Shown one piece after another: positions 25,478-33,484 of a stretch of DNA of 37,844 bases; position 1 is the stretch's first letter; every line of letters starts with the position of its first letter. Both the position numbers and the translations under genes were made by a program. Source of the stretch: Bacteroidales bacterium (lineage in GTDB: Bacteria > Bacteroidota > Bacteroidia > Bacteroidales > FEN-979); NCBI GenBank assembly GCA_023229525.1, contig JALNZC010000012.1, positions 1 to 37,844 of the forward strand, read 5' to 3'. The notes beneath the pieces were generated by a model. That model was given only the letters and a program-made list of their open reading frames with translations. It was not told the DNA's origin and made no database searches.

Positions 25478-25509
25478 TTTGGAGTATTCCATAATAGTAT
25501 ATACCTTTG
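25478..25509 (+). promoter_or_regulatory. Promoter of the toxin-antitoxin operon
   Basis: TTTG at 25478-25481, 20 bases, TACCTTTG at 25502-25509: a full match to the Bacteroidota consensus, 22 bases before the antitoxin ATG. Upstream, TATACGTTATA and GCTAT...ATAGC are small inverted repeats that could be antitoxin operators. Confidence 0.65.
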
Positions 25510-25531
25510 TGATATAAAACAAAGGAATTTT

Positions 25532-25762
25532 ATGAAAACACTATCATTAAAACTGGATGATTCGGTATTTACCGAAACAGAACAAGTTATCAATCATATC
25601 AAAAAATCCCGAAATAGGTACATTAACGAGGCCTTGGACTTTTATAACAAAGTTCAAAGAAGAAAAATATTGGCTACCAAGTTGGAAAAGGAATCCAGAC
25701 TTGTTAAGGATGAATCATTGAAAGTATTGCGTGAATTTGAAATGATTGATTATGAAAGCTAA
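25532..25762 (+). CDS. Ribbon-helix-helix-type antitoxin
   Basis: A 76-residue protein. The N-terminal MKTLSLKLDDSVFTETEQV is a beta strand followed by helices as in ribbon-helix-helix repressors (SRNRYINEALDFYN). The charged C-terminal half would bind the toxin. AAAGGA lies about 5-11 bases before the ATG. It is followed, with an 11-base overlap, by a MazF-family toxin gene; this order and overlap are standard for type II modules, in which the antitoxin also represses the operon. Confidence 0.85.
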   Translation: MKTLSLKLDDSVFTETEQVINHIKKSRNRYINEALDFYNKVQRRKILATKLEKESRLVKDESLKVLREFEMIDYES

Positions 25763-26096
25763 ACAATACGAAATCTGGATTGCGGATCAAAATCCAACAA
25801 TGGGCACAGAGCCTGGGAAAATCAGACCAGTAATAGTGCTACAGACAGATCTTTTGAATAAGCACCACTCATCTTCCATAATTTGTCCGGTAACCACAAA
25901 CATTCAAAAGGATAGTGAAATTTTAAGGGTTCATTTAAAAAAAGGTTGCTGTGGGTTAAATGAAGGTTGTGATATCATGATTGACCAAGTTCGAGCGATT
26001 GATAATAAAAGGTTAGTAAAAAAAATTAGCCTTGTTCCGAATGATATAATTTCAAAGGTAAAAGATAATTTGAAAATAATATTTGACCTGGAATAG
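25752..26096 (+). CDS. mazF: MazF/PemK-family endoribonuclease toxin
   Basis: A 114-residue PemK-like toxin. KQYEIWIADQNPTMGTEPGKIRPVIVLQ is the N-terminal signature, with the conserved G-x-x-RP-V-I-VLQ. PVTTNIQKDSEILRVHL and GCDIMIDQVRAIDNKRL are the following core strands. MazF enzymes cut mRNA at short sequences and are neutralised by the partner antitoxin. I prefer ATG at 25752 over the TTG at 25746 because family members start just before the KxGEIW-like motif. It overlaps the antitoxin gene by 11 bases. Confidence 0.92.
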   Translation: MKAKQYEIWIADQNPTMGTEPGKIRPVIVLQTDLLNKHHSSSIICPVTTNIQKDSEILRVHLKKGCCGLNEGCDIMIDQVRAIDNKRLVKKISLVPNDIISKVKDNLKIIFDLE

Positions 26097-26176
26097 AATA
26101 CGCCGCATAACATGCCGCTAAATCGCAACAAAATAGGTCGATTGGTGCTCATAGAAGACTATAATAATAGATTAAA

Positions 26177-26863
26177 ATGAGAAAAGTTAGGATTCTTGTA
26201 ACTCTGATAGTTCTGGTTCTTCATAGCTCCATTCAGATACAATCTCAGACCTACGATGAGTATAAATCAATAGGTGAAACTGTAAATGGCCTTAGGGAAG
26301 GTCAATGGATTGATGTTAATAACGATGGTGTCATTTGTAAGAAATATTATTATAAGAATGGCAAACCGACAGGAACTTGGAAAGTTTATGGTACTGATGG
26401 CAGAATTCGTTACGAGAGTGTTATTTCAGATGAAAAGATTGTTAATTTCAAGATTTTCATTCCCAATAGTGGATCTATCAATATAATTTATCAGGCCGGT
26501 TTCTTGGAAGAACATTTTCAAAAACTTCTGGCTTTTGAAGAACAATTCTATAAAGAAGAGTTATTTAAAGAAAGTATGGTGGAAAAAGGAGTTACTTTAG
26601 TTCCTAACTACAGAGATAACTGGAAGGAAAAACTTAGCTCGACAATAAAATCACTGGGTATTGATGCGGAAGTAAAAATATTTTACTCAGACGGGACAAC
26701 CATGTCGGAGCTTTCATTTGAAAAGGATAATGGTATTTCTCAGATCGATTATTACTATGATAAGAATAACTTTGTTAAACGGAAAGAATATTTTAAAAAC
26801 GGCAAACCAATCAAAACGATCAGATATAAGAAAGGAGTTTTGGTGCAAGAAGAATCATTTTGA
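26177..26863 (+). CDS. Exported MORN-variant repeat protein
   Basis: A 228-residue protein with a signal peptide (RILVTLIVLVLHSSIQIQSQ). It has two regions of MORN_2-type repeats (GLREGQWIDV with YYYKNGKPTGTWKVYGTDG near residues 38-80; YYYDKNNFVKRKEYFKNGKP near 190-215), separated by a mixed helical region. Such repeats occur in Bacteroidota envelope proteins and in YwqK-like proteins; no enzymatic role is known. It lies between the toxin-antitoxin pair and an attC-like palindrome. Confidence 0.75.
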   Translation: MRKVRILVTLIVLVLHSSIQIQSQTYDEYKSIGETVNGLREGQWIDVNNDGVICKKYYYKNGKPTGTWKVYGTDGRIRYESVISDEKIVNFKIFIPNSGSINIIYQAGFLEEHFQKLLAFEEQFYKEELFKESMVEKGVTLVPNYRDNWKEKLSSTIKSLGIDAEVKIFYSDGTTMSELSFEKDNGISQIDYYYDKNNFVKRKEYFKNGKPIKTIRYKKGVLVQEESF

Positions 26864-26923
26864 AGTACCAAGTACGAAGAACGCGGTTTTGTTACATAAC
26901 TCATGTTTACTGATTTTTACGTT

Positions 26924-27017
26924 GCCTAACGCTGCAATTAAGCTCCATGTTGCATATTGCCGGGATCGCCAAGCGATCCCGAGACCAACGCACGGGGTTT
27001 TGCTGCAGCATTAGATG
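26924..27017 (+). repeat. attC-like palindromic element (possible integron cassette site)
   Basis: The left end GCCTAAC fits the RYYYAAC box. The right end ATTAGAT is one base from GTTRRRY. The arms CCTAACGCTGCA and TGCAGCATTAGA pair at 10 of 12 positions. An inner perfect hairpin, GGGATCGCCAAGCGATCCC, lies at 26962-26980. Length (94 bases) and placement just after a gene fit an attC site, but the G of the cleavage site is replaced and no integrase is seen. Confidence 0.4.
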
Positions 27018-27028
27018 AAAAATTGTTT

Positions 27029-27712
27029 ATGAAAACTGTTACCAAAATAATCAAATTGATTTTCATTTTACTTGTTATTGCATGCAAAAAGGAAAATGAC
27101 AGTTCCGATTCATTCCATCCAACTTTTAATGCATTGATTAATAATGTTTCCGTATCACTTTCAGAATCTAATAATACATTTTGGAATTGTGGAAGTCTTT
27201 CTGACCCTCAATTAAATGGCTCAGATTCATCATTGTTTCAATTTGAACTATCGCTTTTTCAATATTATAAACCTGATTCAATATATCATAATAGTGTCTT
27301 TATTTATTTTATAAATCATATTCCAAAGGATAGTCTTGATCCCCTTAATAAACCTCCAGATTTATTTGAATCAATGTTCAGAAATCTACTAAAAGTCAAT
27401 GATTATCCATACACTTTTGATTCTTATAAAAAAGGAGGAGTTATTGTAACCTGGTATGATAATAAAGGAGTTTTATGGGTATCAGGTAAAAATCGTATTG
27501 AAAACAATGCTTTCCCAGCTACTCTACCAGATTACTCAGAAAATACTTTTATTATTGATTATAGTAGGGCCGTGTTACCACCCTTTTCATTTTATACTTG
27601 GTCACAGGAAGTTCACTTAAAATTTACTTGTAAGTTGTATAATTACTTTGGTGATAGCTTATTACTTGAAAATGGGATGTTAAACGGGATTTATTCTTAT
27701 ATAAAAAAATAA
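27029..27712 (+). CDS. Hypothetical lipoprotein
   Basis: A 227-residue lipoprotein starting at ATG 27029, where a proper signal and lipobox follow at once (MKTVTKIIKLIFILLVIAC, then KKENDSSDS). An upstream in-frame ATG at 26957 would add 24 residues encoded by the palindrome and would bury the signal, so I reject it. The mature part is rich in Asn, Ser, Tyr and Phe and has no domain I recognise. It is AT-rich compared with the housekeeping genes, consistent with acquired DNA. Confidence 0.75.
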   Translation: MKTVTKIIKLIFILLVIACKKENDSSDSFHPTFNALINNVSVSLSESNNTFWNCGSLSDPQLNGSDSSLFQFELSLFQYYKPDSIYHNSVFIYFINHIPKDSLDPLNKPPDLFESMFRNLLKVNDYPYTFDSYKKGGVIVTWYDNKGVLWVSGKNRIENNAFPATLPDYSENTFIIDYSRAVLPPFSFYTWSQEVHLKFTCKLYNYFGDSLLLENGMLNGIYSYIKK

Positions 27713-27720
27713 GCAATTCT

Positions 27721-28015
27721 TCACCTGGCAGGAAGGCAATACATGGTTTTGTACGGAACAAGGGAAGTCGCTATCGTTCTGTTAATTGAATAAGGAATCA
27801 GACGTAGAAGGATGCCACAAGATAGTGGCGACAGAGTCGAACGTTAATATATAGTCCTGTGGACTGTTTTAGTGAGGAGTCGGCATGAAGGGGAGGAGTC
27901 GTAGTAGTGATGAAGCCTCTGTAACGGAGTTGGAGCGACAGGCTTAGCCTGTTCAGTTTCACTATAAACGACAACCAACAATGAGAGGAATGATTATAAT
28001 GAAACAATATCACAG
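27721..28015 (+). mobile_element. Probable 5' fragment of a group II intron
   Basis: No gene lies here. GTCGTAGTAGTGATGAAG, the following TGTAACGGAGTTGGAGCGA, and the later AACAATGAGAGGAATGATTA with ATGAAACAATATCACAGCC resemble the leader that precedes the reverse transcriptase ORF in many bacterial group II introns; upstream is a hairpin GCCACAAGATAGTGGC. The frame stops after seven codons (MKQYHSP), so the reverse transcriptase is missing. The call rests on remembered resemblance, and the edges are approximate. Confidence 0.5.
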
Positions 28016-28064
28016 CCCATGATCTGAAGTAGTAATAGGTATGCACTCTAAAAAATTATTTATC

Positions 28065-29138
28065 ATGAAGACAAAAAGAATGTTGGCTTTGTTTTTTTCA
28101 TTAGCGTTGGCAAGCCTTTTTATTATCTCTGAAGGATGCAAGAAAAAAAATGATGATCCGGAACCGGGGCCTGTTAAAATGAAATATGCCTGGGTTGTCG
28201 GAGATGAAGACAGCACCCATTACGGTATGATCCTGTTTACGCCGGATGGCGGCGATACATGGCAAAGACAAGGTGAAGGATCGCCTGCCTTATTGGGAGT
28301 GAATTTAATTGATGTATGGGCTGTTGATACAAATACAGTGTGGGCTGTGGGTTCGGATAACAGCATCTTAAAAACAACGGATGGCGGGCACTCCTGGACA
28401 CACATCCAAGGACCAAAAACCCGGACGGTGACAGATCTGGAATCCATTTCCCTTGTTGGATCCGGTGATATCTGGATAAGCGGTGGGAATGGTACCGTCT
28501 TTAATTCAAAGGATGGGGGCAATACCTGGACCGTTTTTGATGCTATTTTCTTTCACAATGGGTTGATGCAGGGTATACACGCAATAAACTCAAACATAGT
28601 CTATGTTACGGGAGGAATAGGAACGAGAGGTTTTATTGCCCGAACAATAAATGGGGGCCAAACATGGGATTCTGTTGTTCCTGAAAACAATTATAACAGG
28701 AATGAATGGGTCGGTGTAAAATCATTCGATGCCGCTCATATAATTGTTTACGGAGGAAGATCTCATTATGTAATTAGTGTTGATGCCGGACAATCATGGA
28801 AGAACGATTCGGTGCCTAAGACCGGAGGGACAGGAGGCGCTGACATTAACTCTCTTACTATGCTGGATGCACAAACCTGGTGGGGCGCTTTTGACTATGA
28901 TGGCATTTTTATTACAAAAGACGGCGGGGCATCATGGACAAAACAAACCTCAGAAGGCCCGGGCGGAATGTGGCTTTTCGGCATAGATCATTATGACAGG
29001 AATCTGGCTATTATCGTTGCTCAAAGTAGTTTGTCCCTCACGGGTAAGATTTTAAAAACATCCACTGGTGGTAACATTTGGGAATTAAAATATCATTCCA
29101 GGTCATGGCTTAATAAAGTGTCCTTTATTAAAGATTAA
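28065..29138 (+). CDS. Asp-box/BNR beta-propeller lipoprotein (Ycf48-like)
   Basis: A 357-residue protein. The start at 28065 gives a compact signal (MKTKRMLALFFSLALASLF) and Cys-Lys-Lys-Lys at residue 25, a slightly poor lipobox (SEGC). An upstream ATG at 28041 is possible. The mature part has repeated Asp-boxes: TPDGGDTW, TTDGGHSW, SKDGGNTW, TINGGQTW, SVDAGQSW and TKDGGASW, each at a propeller blade. WAVGSDNSILKT and WISGGNGTVFNS resemble the Ycf48/HCF136 fold. The ligand is unknown. It follows the intron fragment directly. Confidence 0.87.
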   Translation: MKTKRMLALFFSLALASLFIISEGCKKKNDDPEPGPVKMKYAWVVGDEDSTHYGMILFTPDGGDTWQRQGEGSPALLGVNLIDVWAVDTNTVWAVGSDNSILKTTDGGHSWTHIQGPKTRTVTDLESISLVGSGDIWISGGNGTVFNSKDGGNTWTVFDAIFFHNGLMQGIHAINSNIVYVTGGIGTRGFIARTINGGQTWDSVVPENNYNRNEWVGVKSFDAAHIIVYGGRSHYVISVDAGQSWKNDSVPKTGGTGGADINSLTMLDAQTWWGAFDYDGIFITKDGGASWTKQTSEGPGGMWLFGIDHYDRNLAIIVAQSSLSLTGKILKTSTGGNIWELKYHSRSWLNKVSFIKD

Positions 29139-29170
29139 TTTCAGTCAATGCTTTTATTCGACTTAAAAAT

Positions 29171-29238
29171 CCACGGTCTAAGACGGTGGTAATGTATGTT
29201 TGGCTATGCCATTTTCTTAAAGTCACCCCCTCTGGTGA
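29171..29238. other. Two stem-loops between the propeller lipoprotein and argF
   Basis: CCACGGTCTAAGACGGTGG (29171-29189) forms an 8-base stem with one mismatch. TCACC-CCCTCT-GGTGA (29223-29238) is a perfect 5-base stem. No T-tract follows either, so a rho-independent terminator is not clear. Confidence 0.4.
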
Positions 29239-29244
29239 TGGACG

Positions 29245-29275
29245 TTTAGTTTTCCGGCAAAAATTTCTAATTTTG
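29245..29275 (+). promoter_or_regulatory. Candidate argF promoter
   Basis: TTTA at 29245-29248 (one mismatch to TTTG), 19 bases, TAATTTTG at 29268-29275. A second -7-like TATTTTTG lies at 29283-29290. AAATCGT heptads fill the leader (29292-29326). Confidence 0.45.
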
Positions 29276-29291
29276 CTAAAAATATTTTTGC

Positions 29292-29326
29292 AAATCTAAA
29301 ATCGTAAATCTAAAATCGTAAATCAT
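29292..29326 (+). repeat. Heptad repeat AAATCTA/AAATCGT in the argF leader
   Basis: Five units (AAATCTA, AAATCGT, AAATCTA, AAATCGT, AAATCAT) end eight bases before the ATG. The same unit in the same sense orientation precedes recQ (14210-14230) and citD-citE (about 19452-19472). Confidence 0.8.
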
Positions 29327-29333
29327 CAATCCT

Positions 29334-30335
29334 ATGTCTTTCAATCTCCGTAACCGCAATTTTTTAAAAGACCTCGATTTCACACCACGGGAAATCAAGT
29401 TTTTATTGGATCTTGCCTTTGATTTGAAAAAGGCCAAATATGCAGGAACCGAACAGCCTCACCTGAAGGGAAAGAATATCGCTCTGATCTTTGAAAAGGC
29501 TTCCACCCGTACCCGTTGCGCTTTCGAAGTAGCTGCCCTTGACCAGGGCGCCCGTGTAACATATCTGGGACCTGAGGGCTCACATATCGGCAAAAAGGAG
29601 ACCATGAAAGATACTGCCCGGGTACTGGGCCGTATGTACGATGGCATCGAATACCGTGGATCCGGACAGTCCATCGTGGAGGAGTTAGGCAAGCATGCCG
29701 GTGTGCCGGTATGGAACGGACTGACCAACGAATTTCACCCAACCCAGATCCTAGCTGATCTCATGACCATGATGGAACATTCTAATAAACCACTGAATCA
29801 GATCTCCTTTGTTTATTGCGGTGATGCCCGTAACAACATGGGAAATTCTCTGATGGTGGGTGCTGCCAAGATGGGTATGGATTTCCGCGCATGTGCCCCG
29901 AAGAAATACTGGCCGGAGGAAATACTGCTGGGACAATGCCGCGACATTGCCTGCCAGACCGGTGCAAAGATCACCCTCACCGAAAATGTGGAAGAAGGAG
30001 TGAAGGGAGTTGATTTCATCTATACCGATGTGTGGTTATCCATGGGCGAAGCCAAGGAACTGTGGGATGAACGAATCAAAGAGATGCTGCCATACCAGGT
30101 AAATGCCCGGATGATGAAGATGACCGGCAATCCCAAAGTTAAATTCATGCATTGTCTCCCGGCGTTTCACAACAAAGACACCGAAATGGGATTTGATATC
30201 TTTAATAAATATGGGCTGGATGGATTGGAAGTAACCGAAGAAGTATTTGAATCTCCGGCATCGATCGTTTTTGATGAGGCCGAGAACCGTCTTCATACGA
30301 TCAAAGCGGTGATGGTTGCAACTCTGGGAGATTAA
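29334..30335 (+). CDS. argF: Ornithine carbamoyltransferase
   Basis: A 333-residue cytosolic enzyme that makes citrulline from ornithine and carbamoyl phosphate in arginine biosynthesis. It has the carbamoyl-phosphate motif STRTR (57-61, in FEKASTRTRCAFEVAALDQG), the HPTQ motif (135-138), DARNNMGNS in the ornithine domain and the catalytic HCLPAFH (from about 272). It resembles the enterobacterial ArgF in length and wording along its whole span. Some Bacteroidota use N-succinylornithine instead, with a divergent enzyme; the E. coli-like motifs here argue for ornithine. The stop overlaps the stop of ftsE, which converges from the other strand. Confidence 0.94.
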   Translation: MSFNLRNRNFLKDLDFTPREIKFLLDLAFDLKKAKYAGTEQPHLKGKNIALIFEKASTRTRCAFEVAALDQGARVTYLGPEGSHIGKKETMKDTARVLGRMYDGIEYRGSGQSIVEELGKHAGVPVWNGLTNEFHPTQILADLMTMMEHSNKPLNQISFVYCGDARNNMGNSLMVGAAKMGMDFRACAPKKYWPEEILLGQCRDIACQTGAKITLTENVEEGVKGVDFIYTDVWLSMGEAKELWDERIKEMLPYQVNARMMKMTGNPKVKFMHCLPAFHNKDTEMGFDIFNKYGLDGLEVTEEVFESPASIVFDEAENRLHTIKAVMVATLGD

Positions 30336-31003
30336 ACGGGAACCACCTTTCCCTGTTCACACATCAGTGTCCTGGCAGGGTATTTGTCGAAAAACGTGTA
30401 ATTGTGCGTGGCCACAATCACCGCGCGTCCTGTTTTCGAAATATCCATCAGCAGGCTTACAATTCCTTCCGAACTCTCCGGGTCAAGATTCCCGGTTGGT
30501 TCATCGGCAAGGATCACCTCAGGGTCGTTGACAAGTGCACGTGCAATCGCAACCCGTTGCTGTTCCCCGCCCGACAATTGATGAGGCATCTTAACGCCAT
30601 TATTCCCAAGGTTCACTTTGGCCAGTACTTCGAGCAGTCGTTTTTGCATCTGGCGCCGGTCTTTCCAACCCGTTGCACGCATCACGAAAAAGAGGTTCTC
30701 ATTGACCGACCTGTCCATCAGAAGTTGAAAATCCTGGAAAACAATCCCCAGTTTACGGCGGAGATATGGAATGTCTTTCATCCGTAACGTACGCAAATCA
30801 TATCCAGCAACCCGGGAAGCGCCGTCCCGGATGGGTAATTCGGCGTATATGGTCTTAAGAAGGCTGCTCTTACCGCTTCCGGTTTTTCCGATGAGGTAGA
30901 GAAACTCCCCTTTGCTGACAGCCAGATTAACATTGGCAAGGATGAGGTTTTCATTCTGATAAACAGATACTTTGTCGAGTTCAATGATACGATCGCCGTT
31001 CAT
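30332..31003 (-). CDS. ftsE: Cell division ATP-binding protein FtsE
   Basis: A 223-residue ABC ATPase: Walker A GKTGSGKSS (about 39-47), signature LSGGEQQR (143-150), Walker B VILADEPT (163-170), and a switch His in ATHN. The FtsE-like wording (IVFQDFQLLMDRSVNENLFF) separates it from LolD or MacB. With FtsX it regulates septal peptidoglycan hydrolysis at the inner membrane. FtsX is not adjacent in this window. Its start is preceded by a long heptad array. Confidence 0.92.
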   Translation of the reverse strand: MNGDRIIELDKVSVYQNENLILANVNLAVSKGEFLYLIGKTGSGKSSLLKTIYAELPIRDGASRVAGYDLRTLRMKDIPYLRRKLGIVFQDFQLLMDRSVNENLFFVMRATGWKDRRQMQKRLLEVLAKVNLGNNGVKMPHQLSGGEQQRVAIARALVNDPEVILADEPTGNLDPESSEGIVSLLMDISKTGRAVIVATHNYTFFDKYPARTLMCEQGKVVPV

Positions 31004-31076
31004 GCAAGTGGATTCGGTTTCAACAAAAGTAAGAATTTTTTAAAACACCTCAAAACCCGAAAAGGAAAAGGGGGCT

Positions 31077-31229
31077 GGATGCAGGATGCAGGATGCAGGA
31101 TACAGGATGCAGGATGCAGGATACAGGATACAGGATACAGGATACAGGATATAGGATACAGGATACAGGATACAGGATACAGGATACAGGATACAGGATG
31201 CAGGATACAGGATACAGGATACAGGATGC
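31077..31229. repeat. Heptad repeat array GGATGCA/GGATACA
   Basis: About 21 units of GGATGCA, GGATACA and GGATATA on the plus strand. It starts one or two bases after the stop of the minus-strand gene at 31233 and ends about 70 bases before the ftsE start, filling the whole gap. On the gene strand it reads as pyrimidine-rich TATCCTG units. Confidence 0.93.
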
Positions 31230-31232
31230 TGG

Positions 31233-31436
31233 TTAAAGTTCCAGTTTACGGATTTTCCCGTATTCCAGTTCATTGGCAATGGCCAGTATCCGGTCCATTT
31301 TGTCGAGCAGGTTGCACCGCGAAAGTGCAGTTCTTGGATTGGTCATCTTGAAATAAGCGATGAGGGTAAAATCTTCGTTCCTGATCTGGACATAATCCGG
31401 AATTTTCTGAGTGCCCCGGATCTTTAAAATATACAT
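31233..31436 (-). CDS. Small conserved-looking protein of unknown function
   Basis: A 67-residue soluble protein, MYILKIRGTQKIPDYVQIR, with FTLIAYFKMTNPRTALSRCN and a C-terminal GKIRKLEL. I believe similar short proteins are common in Bacteroidota, but I cannot name a family. The balanced residue composition and lack of a better frame support a real gene. It lies upstream of ftsE on the same strand, separated by the repeat array. Confidence 0.65.
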   Translation of the reverse strand: MYILKIRGTQKIPDYVQIRNEDFTLIAYFKMTNPRTALSRCNLLDKMDRILAIANELEYGKIRKLEL

Positions 31437-31520
31437 CGATGTTGAAAATTATATAATGAATATCCCACAAACTATTTTCGATCTCTTCAATTAGAATTCT
31501 TTCTAAAAAACCATCCCTAA

Positions 31521-31587
31521 TCTCTCAACTCCTATCACCTATCACTTATTTTCTATCTCCTATCTCTTATTTCTTATCTCCTATCTG
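31521..31587 (-). repeat. Heptad repeat array AGATAGG/AGATAAG at the 3' end of the membrane protein gene
   Basis: The plus strand reads CCTATCA, CCTATCA, CTTATTT, TCTATCT, CCTATCT, CTTATTT, CTTATCT, CCTATCT. On the gene strand the unit AGATAGG contains the TAG stop codon of the gene at 31581. Confidence 0.88.
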
Positions 31588-33422
31588 ATTTCATCCGGTA
31601 AAAGTACTCCCTCAATTTTTCTGTAGTCGGGTTCGTCTTTCAAGGATATAAATTCGATTTTGAGATCATCGATAAAAAGTTTGGAAACAGGAGAAGGGTT
31701 ATAAAAATAGATCTTTACCGATCCTTTCTGCGGCATTTTACGGGGTACGTAAAAAGCAGCTTCCATCTTTGTCCATCGGTCTTTCCGGTTGTATTTATCG
31801 AGATTCAGTGCATTATAACTCAAACTTTTTCCCCCCATTTCGTAATCGACAACAAGGGAGGATTCTGTTGTCCTTTCGGATGTGAGAAAATAGGCTTCGA
31901 TACGAATCAGGCGATTTCCGGTGATAAAGAGGGAATCAGGACAAACCTCAAGCCCTGCGCTGTAAGGAAATGTTTGATCCGCAAGTGATGACCAGTGTCC
32001 CTCGTGATATTCAGACCCGTTACGGGTATTGGGATTCAGCCAGGTCGGACCTTTATTTTCTTCCATATCGTTGGTGAAAGACTTTTTCGCAACAATGGCT
32101 TCACCTGGCAGGTATACTTTTGCCTGCTTTGTCAAACTGAAAAATGAATCCCAAAAGATGGACTTATTGATATTGTATGGAGGAAATATCCATTGGGTGT
32201 GCTGATAAAATTGAATGATATTCAACATGATCAACAGGATGATAAAACCTGAGATCAATCGTTTCCATGTTCCAGCTATGGATAAACGGAAGGTATACAG
32301 GAGCAACAAGGCAATAACGGGATAGATGTCGATAAAAACGCGTTGTCCGCATTTGGAGGCATAGTACCATACCCACCAACAGGAGGTGACATAAATATAA
32401 CCCAGCAGAAATATCAAAAGCCAGAGAAAACGAAACCGGTCTTGTTTTAACAGCCCGGGAAATCCAAGAAGAGAAATAAATGCCAGGGGAGTATATACGA
32501 ACCATCCTCGATTATAATCAAACAATATCCGGAATATTTGTGGATGTAAAAAGTTGAGCTTTTCATTCCCATAAGTGTAAACAAACCATTTTCCCGACTG
32601 CAAATGCCAAAGTACAACCGGAATGGTCAGCAGGATCAATGCCAGAAGGATTCCTGAGAAGAGGGTTTTCTTTTCCTGCCATACCTTCCGGGTTGTTTGC
32701 AACATGTTGTCCCGGCTACCGGCCAAAAAAGGAAGAAGTAAAATGATCAGGACATTGGTAGGGCGGATCAATACAATCAGGATGAGGAAGAAAAGTGAAA
32801 CTGCAAACCATTTCCCCCGGTAATCATGGAATAATTTGTAACTCGCCAATAAAAAACCCGTAATCAGTGCAAAGGAATAGACATGCGTCATGGAAGGCTC
32901 GACAATGGTAAAAAAAATGAGGTTGGTCCCTAAGGTTACCGCGAAGACAATCAGTGACGCAACCTTATCGCCCGAACCGAAAGACAGTAAAAGTTTTTTC
33001 AACCATCTTGAGCCAAAATAAAGGAACAGCAGTGCGGAAAGTGCAATGGAATATTGGTAAGTGAGTGAATAACCGTCCATCGGAGAGCCCCGGAGCCATG
33101 CCATGAAGTGTGCGAAGAGGAAAAAGGGGAGCCATACAATGGCCAGACCGGGAAAGTATTTATTAACGGTATGACCTTCTTCCTGATTACGAAACTCCTT
33201 GAAGACTGACCGGTTGGATGGATAATATTTCGATTCATATTGTTCAACAAACCGGAACTGGAGATCATGATATATGAAAATGGCCGGAAGATAGGCATAA
33301 TATCCTTTTCCGTCACTGTTGATGATCCTGTCCCAGTCTTTACGCGGATGTTTAAAACACAGGAAAAACAGGATATATATGAGAAGTATGAGTTCAGGTG
33401 TGTATTTGCAAATGGTTTTCAT
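31581..33422 (-). CDS. Multi-pass membrane protein, glycosyltransferase-39/mannosyltransferase-like
   Basis: A 613-residue integral membrane protein with about ten to twelve hydrophobic helices (residues ~8-425) and a soluble C-terminal beta domain (~430-613). The early loop has SDGKGYYAYLPAIFIYHDL, where an Asp after the first helix is reminiscent of the catalytic Asp of GT-C glycosyltransferases. IVLIRPTNVLIILLLPFL is a characteristic later helix. The C-terminal part (PDSLFITGNRLIRIEAYFLT) resembles a carbohydrate-binding-like sandwich. The assignment to GT-C is by topology only. It is flanked by a palindromic element upstream and a heptad array at its stop. Confidence 0.7.
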   Translation of the reverse strand: MKTICKYTPELILLIYILFFLCFKHPRKDWDRIINSDGKGYYAYLPAIFIYHDLQFRFVEQYESKYYPSNRSVFKEFRNQEEGHTVNKYFPGLAIVWLPFFLFAHFMAWLRGSPMDGYSLTYQYSIALSALLFLYFGSRWLKKLLLSFGSGDKVASLIVFAVTLGTNLIFFTIVEPSMTHVYSFALITGFLLASYKLFHDYRGKWFAVSLFFLILIVLIRPTNVLIILLLPFLAGSRDNMLQTTRKVWQEKKTLFSGILLALILLTIPVVLWHLQSGKWFVYTYGNEKLNFLHPQIFRILFDYNRGWFVYTPLAFISLLGFPGLLKQDRFRFLWLLIFLLGYIYVTSCWWVWYYASKCGQRVFIDIYPVIALLLLYTFRLSIAGTWKRLISGFIILLIMLNIIQFYQHTQWIFPPYNINKSIFWDSFFSLTKQAKVYLPGEAIVAKKSFTNDMEENKGPTWLNPNTRNGSEYHEGHWSSLADQTFPYSAGLEVCPDSLFITGNRLIRIEAYFLTSERTTESSLVVDYEMGGKSLSYNALNLDKYNRKDRWTKMEAAFYVPRKMPQKGSVKIYFYNPSPVSKLFIDDLKIEFISLKDEPDYRKIEGVLLPDEIR

Positions 33423-33426
33423 CTTT

Positions 33427-33484
33427 AATCACCTCATCCCCTGGCCCTTTCTCCTCATGGAGAAGGGGTGTAAGGTTGAGGTCT
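33427..33484. repeat. Short palindromic repeat, second copy
   Basis: It shares with 9905-9964 the pattern CACCTCAT...GGCCC...CTCCT..GGAGAAGG.GTG.AGGTTGAGGT. A 13-base direct repeat, CTGGGGTTCATAC, lies downstream at 33535-33547 and 33614-33626. Otherwise the gap up to 33630 contains nothing I recognise. Confidence 0.6.

Noticed and set aside
26957..27028. N-terminal extension of the lipoprotein at 27029
   Set aside because: The extra 24 residues are encoded by the palindromic element and would place the lipoprotein signal internally.
27798..28046. Minus-strand 82-codon open frame
   Set aside because: It covers the group II intron-like fragment and has no protein-like features or start signals.
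29171..29238. Rho-independent terminators
   Set aside because: The stems lack a following T-tract on either strand.
31077..31229. CRISPR-like array
   Set aside because: The units are 7 bases with no spacers of unique sequence, and no cas genes are nearby.
31079..31351. Open frame with (I)QDTGYRIQDTGCR repeats
   Set aside because: It is the translation of the heptad array plus the antisense of the small gene at 31233.
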